This document shows, piece by piece, positions 14,279 to 21,385 of a DNA stretch of 23,364 bases. The DNA comes from Desulfurococcales archaeon (GTDB lineage Archaea; Thermoproteota; Thermoprotei_A; Sulfolobales; Fervidicoccaceae): assembly GCA_027048265.1 (NCBI GenBank), contig JALTXS010000025.1, forward strand, positions 1-23,364, given 5' to 3'. Numbering within the stretch: the stretch's first letter is position 1; each line of letters opens with the position of its first letter. The notes beneath the pieces are model-generated. The model ran no database searches, was not told where the DNA came from, and worked only from the letters and a program-made list of their open reading frames with translations. Position numbers and translations under genes: made by a program.

Positions 14279-15163
14279 TCAAACCAGGTGCTTTACAGTC
14301 TCTTTCATAATCGTCGAGAACAACTCAACCGTGTCCTTGTACTTGGTCTCCATAGGGCCCGTGTATATGAGATGGGCCCTGACCTCCGGCCTCTTTCCAC
14401 GCACCTCCTCCACAAGAAACCTGGCGAGTGCCCTAGCCAGGGGGTCTAGTCTTGGATAGCCCATGCCGAGAGGAACCCTCTTTTTTAGAACCCTTCTACC
14501 ACCAAGTACGAAGGCAACCACCTGGCTGAACCTGAGGCTTAGGAAACCACCGCCCAGCTCTAGCGTCTTCTCCAGGATCTTCCACCAGAAGGACTCCTCG
14601 GCCCTTTTGTCTGCTTCCTCGAAGTCACCACTGTCCCCCGCCCCCGTCTCCAGCATCCATGCGTTCTCCAGCTGTACAGAGACGATAACCCGCTCTTCTC
14701 CCACAGACTCCCTAAGAGCCCTTATCTCATCCCATAAGCCCAACATACGGGGAGTGTAGGGTACCTCTACACTCACTACGGCCTTCCCGGACAGGCTCTC
14801 CGTGAGCCTCTTAAGAAACTCCGTGGCGTTTTCAAGATCCCGCTCATCCATGAAAGCCCTCCAGCCGAGGTGGAGATTATATATCTCTGCACCAGCCTTC
14901 ACTGCCCTTTCTGCGCCGGCTAGGAGTCCCCTCCAGCTTGACTCCATTACACCTTTGCTTACTGATACAACATTGTAATAAGGGGCGTGTGCTGTAACCG
15001 TTGTGAAAGCCCTCTTCGCCTGCTCTCTATAGGACTCGTAGTATTCATCACTCCTCCTGCGGGAGAGGTCCCTAGGGGGTATCTCAGTAAGCTTCATTCC
15101 AAGGCTCGCAGCGACGCTTAGTTTGGATAGCACGTTATACGTGCCCCAGTCAAACAGTATCAT
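14279..15163 (-). CDS. TIM-barrel protein of the endonuclease IV / xylose isomerase-like family
   Basis: A 294-aa protein with the endonuclease IV-type beta/alpha pattern. HAPYYNVVS has its metal-type His at 59, YNLHLGW has His98, SVEVPY has Glu133, SVQLEN has Glu166, and a late AHLIY has His264. The family's Asp/His site near strand six is replaced by SLRFSQ (209-214), so the trinuclear zinc site appears incomplete. It may be an AP endonuclease variant or a related sugar-phosphate enzyme; the C-terminal text is divergent. Start: ATG 15163 with GGTGATG just upstream; ATG 15169 and GTG 15172 are also in frame. The helicase gene follows after 18 bp, which favours a DNA-repair role by context. 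Confidence 0.65.
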   Translation of the reverse strand: MILFDWGTYNVLSKLSVAASLGMKLTEIPPRDLSRRRSDEYYESYREQAKRAFTTVTAHAPYYNVVSVSKGVMESSWRGLLAGAERAVKAGAEIYNLHLGWRAFMDERDLENATEFLKRLTESLSGKAVVSVEVPYTPRMLGLWDEIRALRESVGEERVIVSVQLENAWMLETGAGDSGDFEEADKRAEESFWWKILEKTLELGGGFLSLRFSQVVAFVLGGRRVLKKRVPLGMGYPRLDPLARALARFLVEEVRGKRPEVRAHLIYTGPMETKYKDTVELFSTIMKETVKHLV

Positions 15164-15294
15164 GACCATCACCTAAACTATCTTATTTCTCCTGCAAGAG
15201 GAAGTTACAAGATGAAAAGATACTAGCCCAGTAGAGGTTTGCATTATTGTATTATGGCGAATGGTAGTGTAAAAGTATATTGTCGTGGAATAGA

Positions 15295-15573
15295 CTAGGA
15301 AGACCGCGCCAAGCGCAGGCCCCTGAAGAACTGAGCAAAGCTCACAGCAAACGCCCCTATGTTAAGAACCAGGAACAGGGGGTCATCAATGAGATAGGAG
15401 TATACTATGAGGAACAGGCTCCCCAGAGCGTAAAGCCCACTAAGCCTAACGGGGGGCACGGTCCTTATCGAGACCGCCCAGCCCAGTATTATGAAAACCA
15501 GCCCTGCCACGCCTACCATTGTGACGCCGTCTGGCATAAGGTTCACCCGAGACTCTACTGACCATGGATTCAT
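15295..15573 (-). CDS. Small three-helix membrane protein, SemiSWEET/PQ-loop-like
   Basis: 92 aa from the ATG at 15573, with three hydrophobic helices: about 17-36, 42-60 and 64-80. The third contains FLVLNIGAF, with an Asn placed like the conserved substrate-pocket Asn of SemiSWEET sugar transporters and related three-helix modules. Helix 1 lacks the Pro-Gln motif that marks that family, so the link is tentative; it may equally be an orphan membrane protein. The frame stays open upstream to 15672, but that part would overlap the thiolase gene and carries no signal. It is divergent from the thiolase gene across 45 bp with one TATA-like element. Confidence 0.55.
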   Translation of the reverse strand: MNPWSVESRVNLMPDGVTMVGVAGLVFIILGWAVSIRTVPPVRLSGLYALGSLFLIVYSYLIDDPLFLVLNIGAFAVSFAQFFRGLRLARSS

Positions 15574-15591
15574 AAGTCGCCTGAGCAGAGC

Positions 15592-15598
15592 TAATATC
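15592..15598. promoter_or_regulatory. TATA-like element shared by two divergent genes
   Basis: TAATATC is the only AT-rich element in the 45-bp gap. Its centre (15595) is 24 bp before the ATG at 15619, consistent with a leaderless thiolase mRNA, and 22 bp before the leftward ATG at 15573. Confidence 0.4.
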
Positions 15599-15618
15599 TG
15601 TGAGCCCGGGATGATACC

Positions 15619-16626
15619 ATGGCAAGTTGCGACGTCTGCAGAGTTAGAGAAGCTCGGGTCTACCAGGCACACACGGGAAGAAGGCTCTGTGACAGGTGCT
15701 TCATAGAGGATATTAAGGGGAGGATTAGGGAGACGGTTGAGCGCTTCAAGTTACTGGAGCCGGGAGACACTGTCCTCCTTGCCGTGTCTGGGGGTAAGGA
15801 CAGCTTCGTACTCCTGGACACCATGCCGGAAATACACCCCCCGTCAAAGCTTGTTGCCCTCTCAATCATAGAGGGCATCCCCGGCTACAACAAGCCGCAG
15901 GACATACTGAAAATGAGGGAATACGCTAGGGAAAGGGGAGTAGAGCTAATAATAACCAGTATAAAGGAGCATGTAGGTGAGGACCTCCACGGTATTGTGA
16001 AAAGGTCCCGAGGAAGGGGCCTGGCGATAAGTGCCTGCACATACTGCGGGGGACTACGGAGGAGGCTTATAAACACATACGCCCGCCAGCTAGGAGTGAC
16101 CAAGACTGCTACTGCGCACAACCTTGACGACGAGGTCCAGACAATGCTCATGAACATACTTAGAGGAGACCCGGCCCGGATAATACGACAGCATCCCCGG
16201 GCACCCCGACTGAGCGATAGGTTCGTCCAAAGGATAAAGCCCCTTAGATACGTTTACGAATGGGAGGCAGCAATGTATAGCTACCTGAGAGGCTTCAAAT
16301 TCCAGGAGACCGAGTGTATGTTCATAAACGAGCAACCCACTTTCAGAGCCCGTATCAGACACTGGTTGTTCCATCTGGAGCGATACCGTCCTGGAACCAT
16401 GCTTCGCATGCTCCAGGCTCTAGATGAGATGAGCCAACATCTAGTGGAAGAAGCATCGGGGTTGCCCCCCCTTCCCACCTGCAAGGCATGCGGTGAGCCA
16501 ACAAGCTATGGCCGAGAGCTATGCAAGATATGCGAGCTTCTCCAAAGCGTAGGCCTTGTCTACAAGACCTCTCAGTCAAAAGCGCTTACTGTACAACACG
16601 GCACGGTTCAGGGGACCTCCTCGTAG
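15619..16626 (+). CDS. tRNA 2-thiolation enzyme, TtuA/CTU1 (NcsA) family
   Basis: Activates a tRNA uridine by adenylation and inserts sulfur, giving 2-thiouridine: in TtuA at position 54 (thermostability), in CTU1/NcsA at wobble position 34. The 335-aa protein starts with a zinc finger, Cys4/Cys7 (CDVC) and Cys24/Cys27 (CDRC). The PP-loop ATP site is SGGKDS (57-62). Cys140 and Cys143 (CTYC) with Cys233 match the three ligands of the 4Fe-4S cluster. AHNLDDE (166-172) is the family motif, and a second zinc site is Cys288/291/302/305. Position 54 or 34 cannot be settled from sequence by eye. No sulfur-carrier (TtuB/SAMP) gene is nearby. Its 3' end overlaps the convergent DUF211 gene by 19 bp. 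Confidence 0.92.
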   Translation: MASCDVCRVREARVYQAHTGRRLCDRCFIEDIKGRIRETVERFKLLEPGDTVLLAVSGGKDSFVLLDTMPEIHPPSKLVALSIIEGIPGYNKPQDILKMREYARERGVELIITSIKEHVGEDLHGIVKRSRGRGLAISACTYCGGLRRRLINTYARQLGVTKTATAHNLDDEVQTMLMNILRGDPARIIRQHPRAPRLSDRFVQRIKPLRYVYEWEAAMYSYLRGFKFQETECMFINEQPTFRARIRHWLFHLERYRPGTMLRMLQALDEMSQHLVEEASGLPPLPTCKACGEPTSYGRELCKICELLQSVGLVYKTSQSKALTVQHGTVQGTSS

Positions 16627-16901
16627 AAGGGGGGGACCTCAACCATCTTCTCCCCTGCAACGACCTGGTCTATGCTGTGGATTACCGCCCCAAACTCTTC
16701 GAGCCTGTTCTTAACCCCCTCAAGGTCAATGTCATCCCCTTCAATAACTATGACTAGCGTCAGGGTCTCAACGTCGACTTCCTTAACAGTGATGTTCACG
16801 CCACGAACGCCCCTCACGCTCTCTAGGCGAAGAGCAAGCTCCTCTATACCCGGGTTTCGGATGGGTTTGAGAACGTCCAGAACAAGTCTTCTCAGTGGCA
16901 T
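16608..16901 (-). CDS. DUF211 family protein
   Basis: A 97-aa archaeal protein matching DUF211 closely: RRLVLDVLKP (4-13), GVRGVNITVKEVD, a central IEGDDIDLEGVK, and the near-invariant VIHSIDQVVAG. The fold is a small ferredoxin-like alpha/beta sandwich. No biochemical function is established to my knowledge. The ATG start lies about 12 nt after the start predicted from the TATA box at 16936-16943. The tail overlaps the thiolase gene by 19 bp on the opposite strand. Confidence 0.92.
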   Translation of the reverse strand: MPLRRLVLDVLKPIRNPGIEELALRLESVRGVRGVNITVKEVDVETLTLVIVIEGDDIDLEGVKNRLEEFGAVIHSIDQVVAGEKMVEVPPFYEEVP

Positions 16902-16935
16902 GCTAGGTCACATACCTAGATTTTGTTCGCGAAGG

Positions 16936-16943
16936 ATTTAAAC
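16936..16943 (-). promoter_or_regulatory. TATA box for DUF211 gene
   Basis: GTTTAAAT on the minus strand is centred 38 bp before the DUF211 ATG; initiation about 26 bp downstream leaves a leader near 12 nt. Confidence 0.45.
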
Positions 16944-16970
16944 TTAGTTCTTCACCGGGGACAAGCTGTT

Positions 16971-17999
16971 TCACGATAGGCTCAACTTACGCTCAATGAA
17001 ACGGGGCTCCCCATACTCGTTCCAAATAACCCTAACAACCACCGAGCGCGACTCGCGGGGTATCTTGACCTCCATCTCCACCAGCCGCCCCTCTCCCGGC
17101 TCTAGCCTCTCCACACTACTCCTTGCAATAGCCTCGCCTAGCGCAAATACTGTAATCATGCTATTCTCGAGGGCCACTCTTCCCCTGTTGGCCAGGTTAA
17201 GCTTTACAACATGGCCCCTGGGACCCTCAACGACCTCTAAGCCCTCGATAATCGGTTCTGGCTTGTCATAGGCCTGCGACACGGCAACTATGCTGGGCAT
17301 CAGCACGCTACCGCTCAAGCTCTTTGCCATTACTCTATCGCAGGAATTCATGTCAACCCTCATCTCACCCACTTTGGCTACCTGATTATACTCCACACCA
17401 TCACCTGCCTCACATGAGAGCTCTAATCTCAGTGGACTAGACAGGGCCAGCGGAGTTGAGTAGAACGTCATAAACTCACCCGGAGATTCTCCAACCCCAG
17501 GTAACGTCTTTTGTTCACCCTCATCAATCCTTAGACCCCCAGTAGAGTAGGTCAACCACGCCCTACCGCGGCCCGTCAGGTAGGTTTTGACCATGATGCT
17601 TCCAAGGAGCTCTATGGGCTCTGAACCCTCATTCACTATGACGAGCTTATGCTTTCCCCTGCCCGGACTTCTCTTGACAAGGGGGGTCACGTTGATGACG
17701 GTTATGGAGAACTCGCCCCTCTCAAGAGGAATAGTGTAGTTAGGTTTGTATTCCCTCGTAACCGCGACGCCGTCGAACCAGACCCTCCAACGTGTCATCT
17801 CGGGCCTCCTTGTGTGGGCGAATATCTCGACGAATGAGTCGCCTACCTCTGCCTCCCCCTGGAAGGGCACTAGGTAGTAAAGCCTGTGACGGGGGTTGCT
17901 ATGGACCCCGCCTAGCACTTGGTCAACAGCCACTACATCTACCTTAACAACACCCTCCAGGACGCTACTGACTATATCCCTTAGCCTCCCGCTAGACAA
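16971..17999 (-). CDS. Hypothetical beta-rich protein with C-terminal CARDB-like domain
   Basis: A 342-aa protein I do not recognise. It has no signal peptide and no membrane helix. It appears as two or three beta-sandwich units: an N-terminal unit (about 10-125), a middle one (about 125-235) and a C-terminal one (about 250-340). The last reads VKLNLANRGRVALENSMITVF, then ERLEPGEGRLVEMEVKIP, the pattern of CARDB/adhesion-like domains with a conserved N-x-G turn. The conserved-looking start DVVAVDQVLGGVHSNPRHRL may mark a family. The start is TTG, chosen because GGGTGA lies 6 nt before it. An unknown 112-aa gene lies 79 bp upstream on the same strand. Absence of a leader makes a cytoplasmic scaffold role as likely as a surface role. 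Confidence 0.7.
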   Translation of the reverse strand: MSSGRLRDIVSSVLEGVVKVDVVAVDQVLGGVHSNPRHRLYYLVPFQGEAEVGDSFVEIFAHTRRPEMTRWRVWFDGVAVTREYKPNYTIPLERGEFSITVINVTPLVKRSPGRGKHKLVIVNEGSEPIELLGSIMVKTYLTGRGRAWLTYSTGGLRIDEGEQKTLPGVGESPGEFMTFYSTPLALSSPLRLELSCEAGDGVEYNQVAKVGEMRVDMNSCDRVMAKSLSGSVLMPSIVAVSQAYDKPEPIIEGLEVVEGPRGHVVKLNLANRGRVALENSMITVFALGEAIARSSVERLEPGEGRLVEMEVKIPRESRSVVVRVIWNEYGEPRFIERKLSLS

Positions 18000-18078
18000 T
18001 AGAATTCACCCGACAAGTTGAATGTAGGAGGTGGCAAAAATATGAGTTGCCCCCCACAAGCCCTGGCCCTGAGGATGC

Positions 18079-18417
18079 TTAGGCGTATATAGCGTCGTTG
18101 GAGACACCGCTTAGGTGGGGTGGAAGGGGGATCTCTAGAAGACTATGGGCTACAAGCAAAGGCGAGGTAAGAGCGTCTAGCACTATATTCTTAATTTCAT
18201 CCAAACTGCCCACACGTGGCATGGGGATGACAGTATCGTCGATTCTGAGTGTTGCCTCTCCCTCGTTCAGGCTTGGGAGGATTATGTGCGTGAAGTCAAA
18301 GCGTAGCCCGTGTTCCACGCTTATGCTTGTCAGAGCCTGCCTTAACATCCATTCTAGTTTGTAAGAATCCGTGTCTATCCCCCTGTAGAAAACCACCTCG
18401 TGCACTTTACCACTCAT
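18079..18417 (-). CDS. Hypothetical small protein
   Basis: A 112-aa soluble protein, unrecognised. It begins with a strand-helix unit (VHEVVFYRGI, then a helix around KLEWMLRQAL), has a middle strand (FDFTHIILPS), and then EATLRIDDTVIPMPRVG and a long helix (DEIKNIVLDAL). This order loosely resembles a thioredoxin-type fold, with 'IPMPRVG' near the usual cis-Pro position, but there is no CxxC. The ATG start is well supported by GGGAGG 8 nt upstream. It is followed on the same strand by the beta-rich protein and is divergent from alaX. Confidence 0.7.
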   Translation of the reverse strand: MSGKVHEVVFYRGIDTDSYKLEWMLRQALTSISVEHGLRFDFTHIILPSLNEGEATLRIDDTVIPMPRVGSLDEIKNIVLDALTSPLLVAHSLLEIPLPPHLSGVSNDAIYA

Positions 18418-18491
18418 GGCCGAATCCTCCCTTAGATTAGCCTAGAATTCCCTTGTCTCATTACCATTTTTGTTTTCTGGGCGCGAGGAGG

Positions 18492-18498
18492 TTATAAG
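18492..18498 (+). promoter_or_regulatory. TATA box for alaX
   Basis: TTATAAG is centred 56 bp before the alaX ATG. Initiation 26 bp downstream gives a leader near 30 nt that contains GGTGAT at 18540-18545, a ribosome site 5 nt before ATG 18551. Confidence 0.5.
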
Positions 18499-18550
18499 GT
18501 GGGAGACACTATCTTCCTAATAAGGCCATTCTTTGTGCTGGTGATTGTGA

Positions 18551-19273
18551 ATGGTTGGCACAAGGATGCTCTTCCAGGACGACTCCTATCTCAGGGAATT
18601 CGACGCACGTATAGTCAGAGTCCTGGAAGGAGGAGTAGTTCTCGACCAGACCGCCTTCAACCCGGTGGGCGGGGGACTGGTTAGTGACACGGGTTACATC
18701 GTGTTGGGCGACAAGAGGTATGTTGTGAAGGAGGTTAGGAAAGACAGGGAGACAGGCGAGGTTGTCCACTACCTGGACAGGACAGAAGGCTTAGTAGAAG
18801 GCATGCTTGTCAGGGGGGTCATCGATTGGGAGAGGAGGTACCGTATTATGAGAATGCACACTGGACTGCATGTCCTCATAGCCGTCATGAACGTGAGGTA
18901 TGGGGCGCTTGTCACGGGTAACCAGGTCAGGCCCGACCGCTCTCGGGTGGATGTTAACCTCGAAAAGCCTGATGTAGAGGTGGTGAGGAGGGCTTTTGAG
19001 GAGGCGAACAACGTACTCGCTGAGGGAAGGCCGGTTAAGGTATACTATCTGGAGAGGGAGAAAGCCCTTGAAATACCGGGTATAGTTAAGCTAGCCAAGG
19101 CCATGCCGCCTAATCTTAAGGTTCTCCGCATCGTTGAGATCGAGGGTGTAGACATACAAGCTGATGGAGGTCCTCATGTTAGGAACACGCGTGAGGTTGG
19201 GAAGCTCGAGTTCCTGAAGCTAGAGAACAAGGGAAGGAACAACCGAAGGATATACTTCACGTTATCCGACTAG
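18551..19273 (+). CDS. alaX: Alanyl-tRNA editing protein AlaX-M
   Basis: Removes Ser or Gly wrongly attached to tRNA-Ala; a free-standing homologue of the AlaRS editing domain. The 240-aa length and the N-terminal FNPVGGGLVSDTG block (36-48) place it in the medium (AlaX-M) group. The zinc site has HTGLH (His103, His107) and, in place of the usual CxxxH, ADGGPHV with Asp205 and His209, followed by NTREVG and the C-terminal GRNNRRIYFTL. Replacement of the Cys ligand by Asp, and of the usual Thr by Pro in GGTH, are noteworthy but may be normal in some archaeal lineages. The start is set by GGTGAT 5 nt before ATG 18551. Its stop lies 2 bp from the end of the convergent zinc-ribbon gene. Confidence 0.93.
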   Translation: MVGTRMLFQDDSYLREFDARIVRVLEGGVVLDQTAFNPVGGGLVSDTGYIVLGDKRYVVKEVRKDRETGEVVHYLDRTEGLVEGMLVRGVIDWERRYRIMRMHTGLHVLIAVMNVRYGALVTGNQVRPDRSRVDVNLEKPDVEVVRRAFEEANNVLAEGRPVKVYYLEREKALEIPGIVKLAKAMPPNLKVLRIVEIEGVDIQADGGPHVRNTREVGKLEFLKLENKGRNNRRIYFTLSD

Positions 19274-19275
19274 AA

Positions 19276-19593
19276 TTATTCTTCCTCCGAAATTATTGAC
19301 TCAAGGTCCAGCTCTATCACCTCACCTTCATCACTCCTCCGAGCTGGTGGAGCTGCCTTGGCCTTGCCCTTGGCGCCCTCTATCTCGACGTCTCCGCCTC
19401 CCACTTTAAGCTTTGATACGACGGCCCTCCACCTATATCCGCAGTTAGGGCAGACGAAGCTCCCCATGACAGTGACGGTTATTCTTCCATACGCGTCTGG
19501 TAGGGGTGACGTGAGGCTCCAGGTCTTAACAGGTTCTTTCACAATGGTGCCGCACTGTGGGCATTGACGAGGGTCCTTTTTCTGCCTGGGCAT
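19276..19593 (-). CDS. Small zinc-ribbon protein with acidic tail
   Basis: A 105-aa protein. The N-terminal half is a four-cysteine zinc ribbon, CPQC (11-14) and CPNC (48-51), with basic residues around it. A short Lys/Ala/Pro-rich linker leads to a strongly acidic C-terminus (EGEVIELDLESIISEEE). The ribbon spacing resembles crenarchaeal RNA polymerase- or chromatin-associated ribbons, but I cannot name a family; nucleic-acid binding is inferred. The ATG at 19593 is chosen because GGGGTG stands 7 nt before it; an in-frame TTG at 19611 would put that site inside the gene. It is convergent with alaX. Confidence 0.8.
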   Translation of the reverse strand: MPRQKKDPRQCPQCGTIVKEPVKTWSLTSPLPDAYGRITVTVMGSFVCPNCGYRWRAVVSKLKVGGGDVEIEGAKGKAKAAPPARRSDEGEVIELDLESIISEEE

Positions 19594-19664
19594 AGTACTA
19601 CACCCCTTCAAGTGTGTGGCTAGCGTGGCTGCGCGACTGTAATATTGTTTGTCCTAATGGGTAT

Positions 19665-20498
19665 TTATTGAGCAGGCCCCTCCTTTACCACCTCTATCGA
19701 CACATCGTACTGGGGGAGACCCGCGTGGAGCTCCTTTATCAGGTTATTGACAACAGAGCTCCTCTCCTCCTGGCCCAGGTACCTAGTCTTCAGTATGAAG
19801 GTTAGCTTACCCCTCTGACTATCGGTGTCCCACTCGAGCTTCTCAATATAGAGATCGTAGTCCTCGGAGCGGGTGCCATGCTTGTACCTCTCGTGCATGA
19901 CTGTCCTTATTGCCTCCTCTGCGCTCTCTATCGTGTCGAAGTCTGTGAAGTATAGTGATATCCTGAGTGAGAGGCTCCTTTCGTTGCCTAGGTGTATGAC
20001 GTTCTTTTCGAGGAACGCTGTGTTGGGGACAATGACCCTCGTCTTGTCGTCCCTTAGTATAGTTGTGTTAATAAGGCCAATGTTCTTGACCCTCCCCCTA
20101 ACACCGTTTATCTCAATATAGTCGCCGTTGGCGACCTGGCGGGACAAGATGATGCTGTAGTGGGCTGTTATCATCGAGAATATCCTCCAGCTTGCCGCCA
20201 GCATGACGCCTATTGTCAAGAGCAGGACTACGAGCGTGACCGTATGGTTCGTGGCAATGTACAGCTCGGAGGCGAATAGGATTATGAGTATGATAACAGT
20301 GGTGACTCTCCTGACCTTGTCGGCGGCGAGGGGGCTTATGATGTTCCTCTCGCTCAACCTACGCAGTTGGGTGCTTACGAGCCACATTATCACGAACGCG
20401 CCTATGAGGAGCAGTACGGCGTAGATGCTTGTCCTGACTATGGGGTTTGAGAGAAAGTCACCCACCTGGCCTAGAGTTGAGAGAATGTCACTGGACAT
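19665..20498 (-). CDS. MscS-family mechanosensitive channel
   Basis: Opens under membrane tension to release solutes and ions. The 277-aa protein has three membrane helices (about 22-42, 64-83, 87-114), matching MscS topology. Then comes the MscS beta domain: VANGDYIEINGVRGRVKNI (122-140), NTTILRDD and the hallmark VIVPNTAF (155-162), followed by a C-terminal alpha/beta domain. The ATG is preceded by GGTGAT, which overlaps the stop codon of the upstream RCK gene (TGA at 20508-20506), so the two are translationally linked. Pairing with an RCK protein suggests joint control of ion balance. Confidence 0.93.
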   Translation of the reverse strand: MSSDILSTLGQVGDFLSNPIVRTSIYAVLLLIGAFVIMWLVSTQLRRLSERNIISPLAADKVRRVTTVIILIILFASELYIATNHTVTLVVLLLTIGVMLAASWRIFSMITAHYSIILSRQVANGDYIEINGVRGRVKNIGLINTTILRDDKTRVIVPNTAFLEKNVIHLGNERSLSLRISLYFTDFDTIESAEEAIRTVMHERYKHGTRSEDYDLYIEKLEWDTDSQRGKLTFILKTRYLGQEERSSVVNNLIKELHAGLPQYDVSIEVVKEGPAQ

Positions 20499-20505
20499 CC
20501 GGGGA

Positions 20506-21159
20506 TCACCTGAACGCCCTCTCGAAATCCTCCAAAAGGTCCCTTCTCACTAGTGCTATTATTATCATGTTGGGCATAATCTCCCTCGTGGGAACAGGTT
20601 CAAGAATGTTCTCACCATCAAAGATGGCCAGTATCTTTATGCCCTCGTCCAGCTCTATCTCACCAAGGGTCTTCCCCACGCTCGCGTCGGTCTCAGTAAT
20701 GGTTATGCTGGCGAGCATATAGTTACCGGTGAACACGGGGGCAAGCGAGACCGCGTGGTACTTGCCCTCAATTATGCTGTACAGGTACTTGGCTATCACT
20801 ACGGGCTCCGTTACGGTGTACTCCACCCCCACCCTCTCTATTATCTTGGCTATTTTCGTAGAGCGTGTACGCGCCACTATCCGTGGCACACCACTCTCGT
20901 TAGCAATAGTTGCTACAAGCAGGTTCACCTCATCCCGGTCCGTCACAGCGACAACCACATCTATGCTCCTAAGGTCGATTTCGTCATAAAGGCTGGGGTC
21001 AGTCGCGTCCCTCTCTATACCCTGGACGTCAGCCTCCCGCTGTACTTGCCTTATCCTCTCCCCGTTCCTGTCCACAACTATTACCTCGTTGCCCCTCATG
21101 GAGAGAAGCTGAGCCAGGTGCGAGCCCACGTTGCCGGCTCCCACTATAAGAATCCTCAT
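20506..21159 (-). CDS. TrkA/RCK-type NAD-binding potassium-transport regulator
   Basis: A 217-aa soluble protein. Residues 1-120 are the RCK_N (TrkA-N) Rossmann domain: GAGNVGSHLA (7-16), then an acidic residue ending the second strand in VVDRN (Asp30) for the adenine ribose, and DATD. Residues about 135-217 are the RCK_C (TrkA-C) ligand domain. Such proteins gate K+ channels or Trk/Ktr uptake in response to nucleotides. No TrkH/KtrB membrane partner is in the window; the adjacent gene is instead an MscS channel read from the same transcript. The ATG at 21159 has GGTGG just upstream. Confidence 0.92.
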   Translation of the reverse strand: MRILIVGAGNVGSHLAQLLSMRGNEVIVVDRNGERIRQVQREADVQGIERDATDPSLYDEIDLRSIDVVVAVTDRDEVNLLVATIANESGVPRIVARTRSTKIAKIIERVGVEYTVTEPVVIAKYLYSIIEGKYHAVSLAPVFTGNYMLASITITETDASVGKTLGEIELDEGIKILAIFDGENILEPVPTREIMPNMIIIALVRRDLLEDFERAFR

Positions 21160-21364
21160 CCAGGTGCCACCGGCTTACCCATGCTTGTTATGATACAAAG
21201 TGTTTGGAGGATCCCACTAATTAAGGGAATGCCCACCCGGTCTGGTTGGGAACCCCTAACTAAGCATGCACGCGTCCCCGCCTAGGATCCAGCAATACTC
21301 GGGTTGGGGGGGGCTCCTCTTACCCGGTTTAGCCTTTCCTGCTTCCCGAGCTTAGGGATCTACA

Positions 21365-21379
21365 TTGTTTTCAAAACAA
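21365..21379. promoter_or_regulatory. 15-bp palindrome upstream of enolase TATA box
   Basis: TTGTTTT-C-AAAACAA has perfect 7-bp arms around one base. It ends 6 bp before the TATA box, about 44 bp before the predicted start, overlapping the BRE area where a regulator could aid or block TFB. Confidence 0.45.
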
Positions 21380-21385
21380 CTAAAA

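Noticed and set aside
15574..15672. Upstream extension of the small membrane protein
   Set aside because: It would overlap the start of the thiolase gene on the other strand and adds no helix.
20755..21285. 176-codon rightward frame across the RCK gene and its upstream region
   Set aside because: Mostly antisense to the RCK gene; no ribosome site and no domain.
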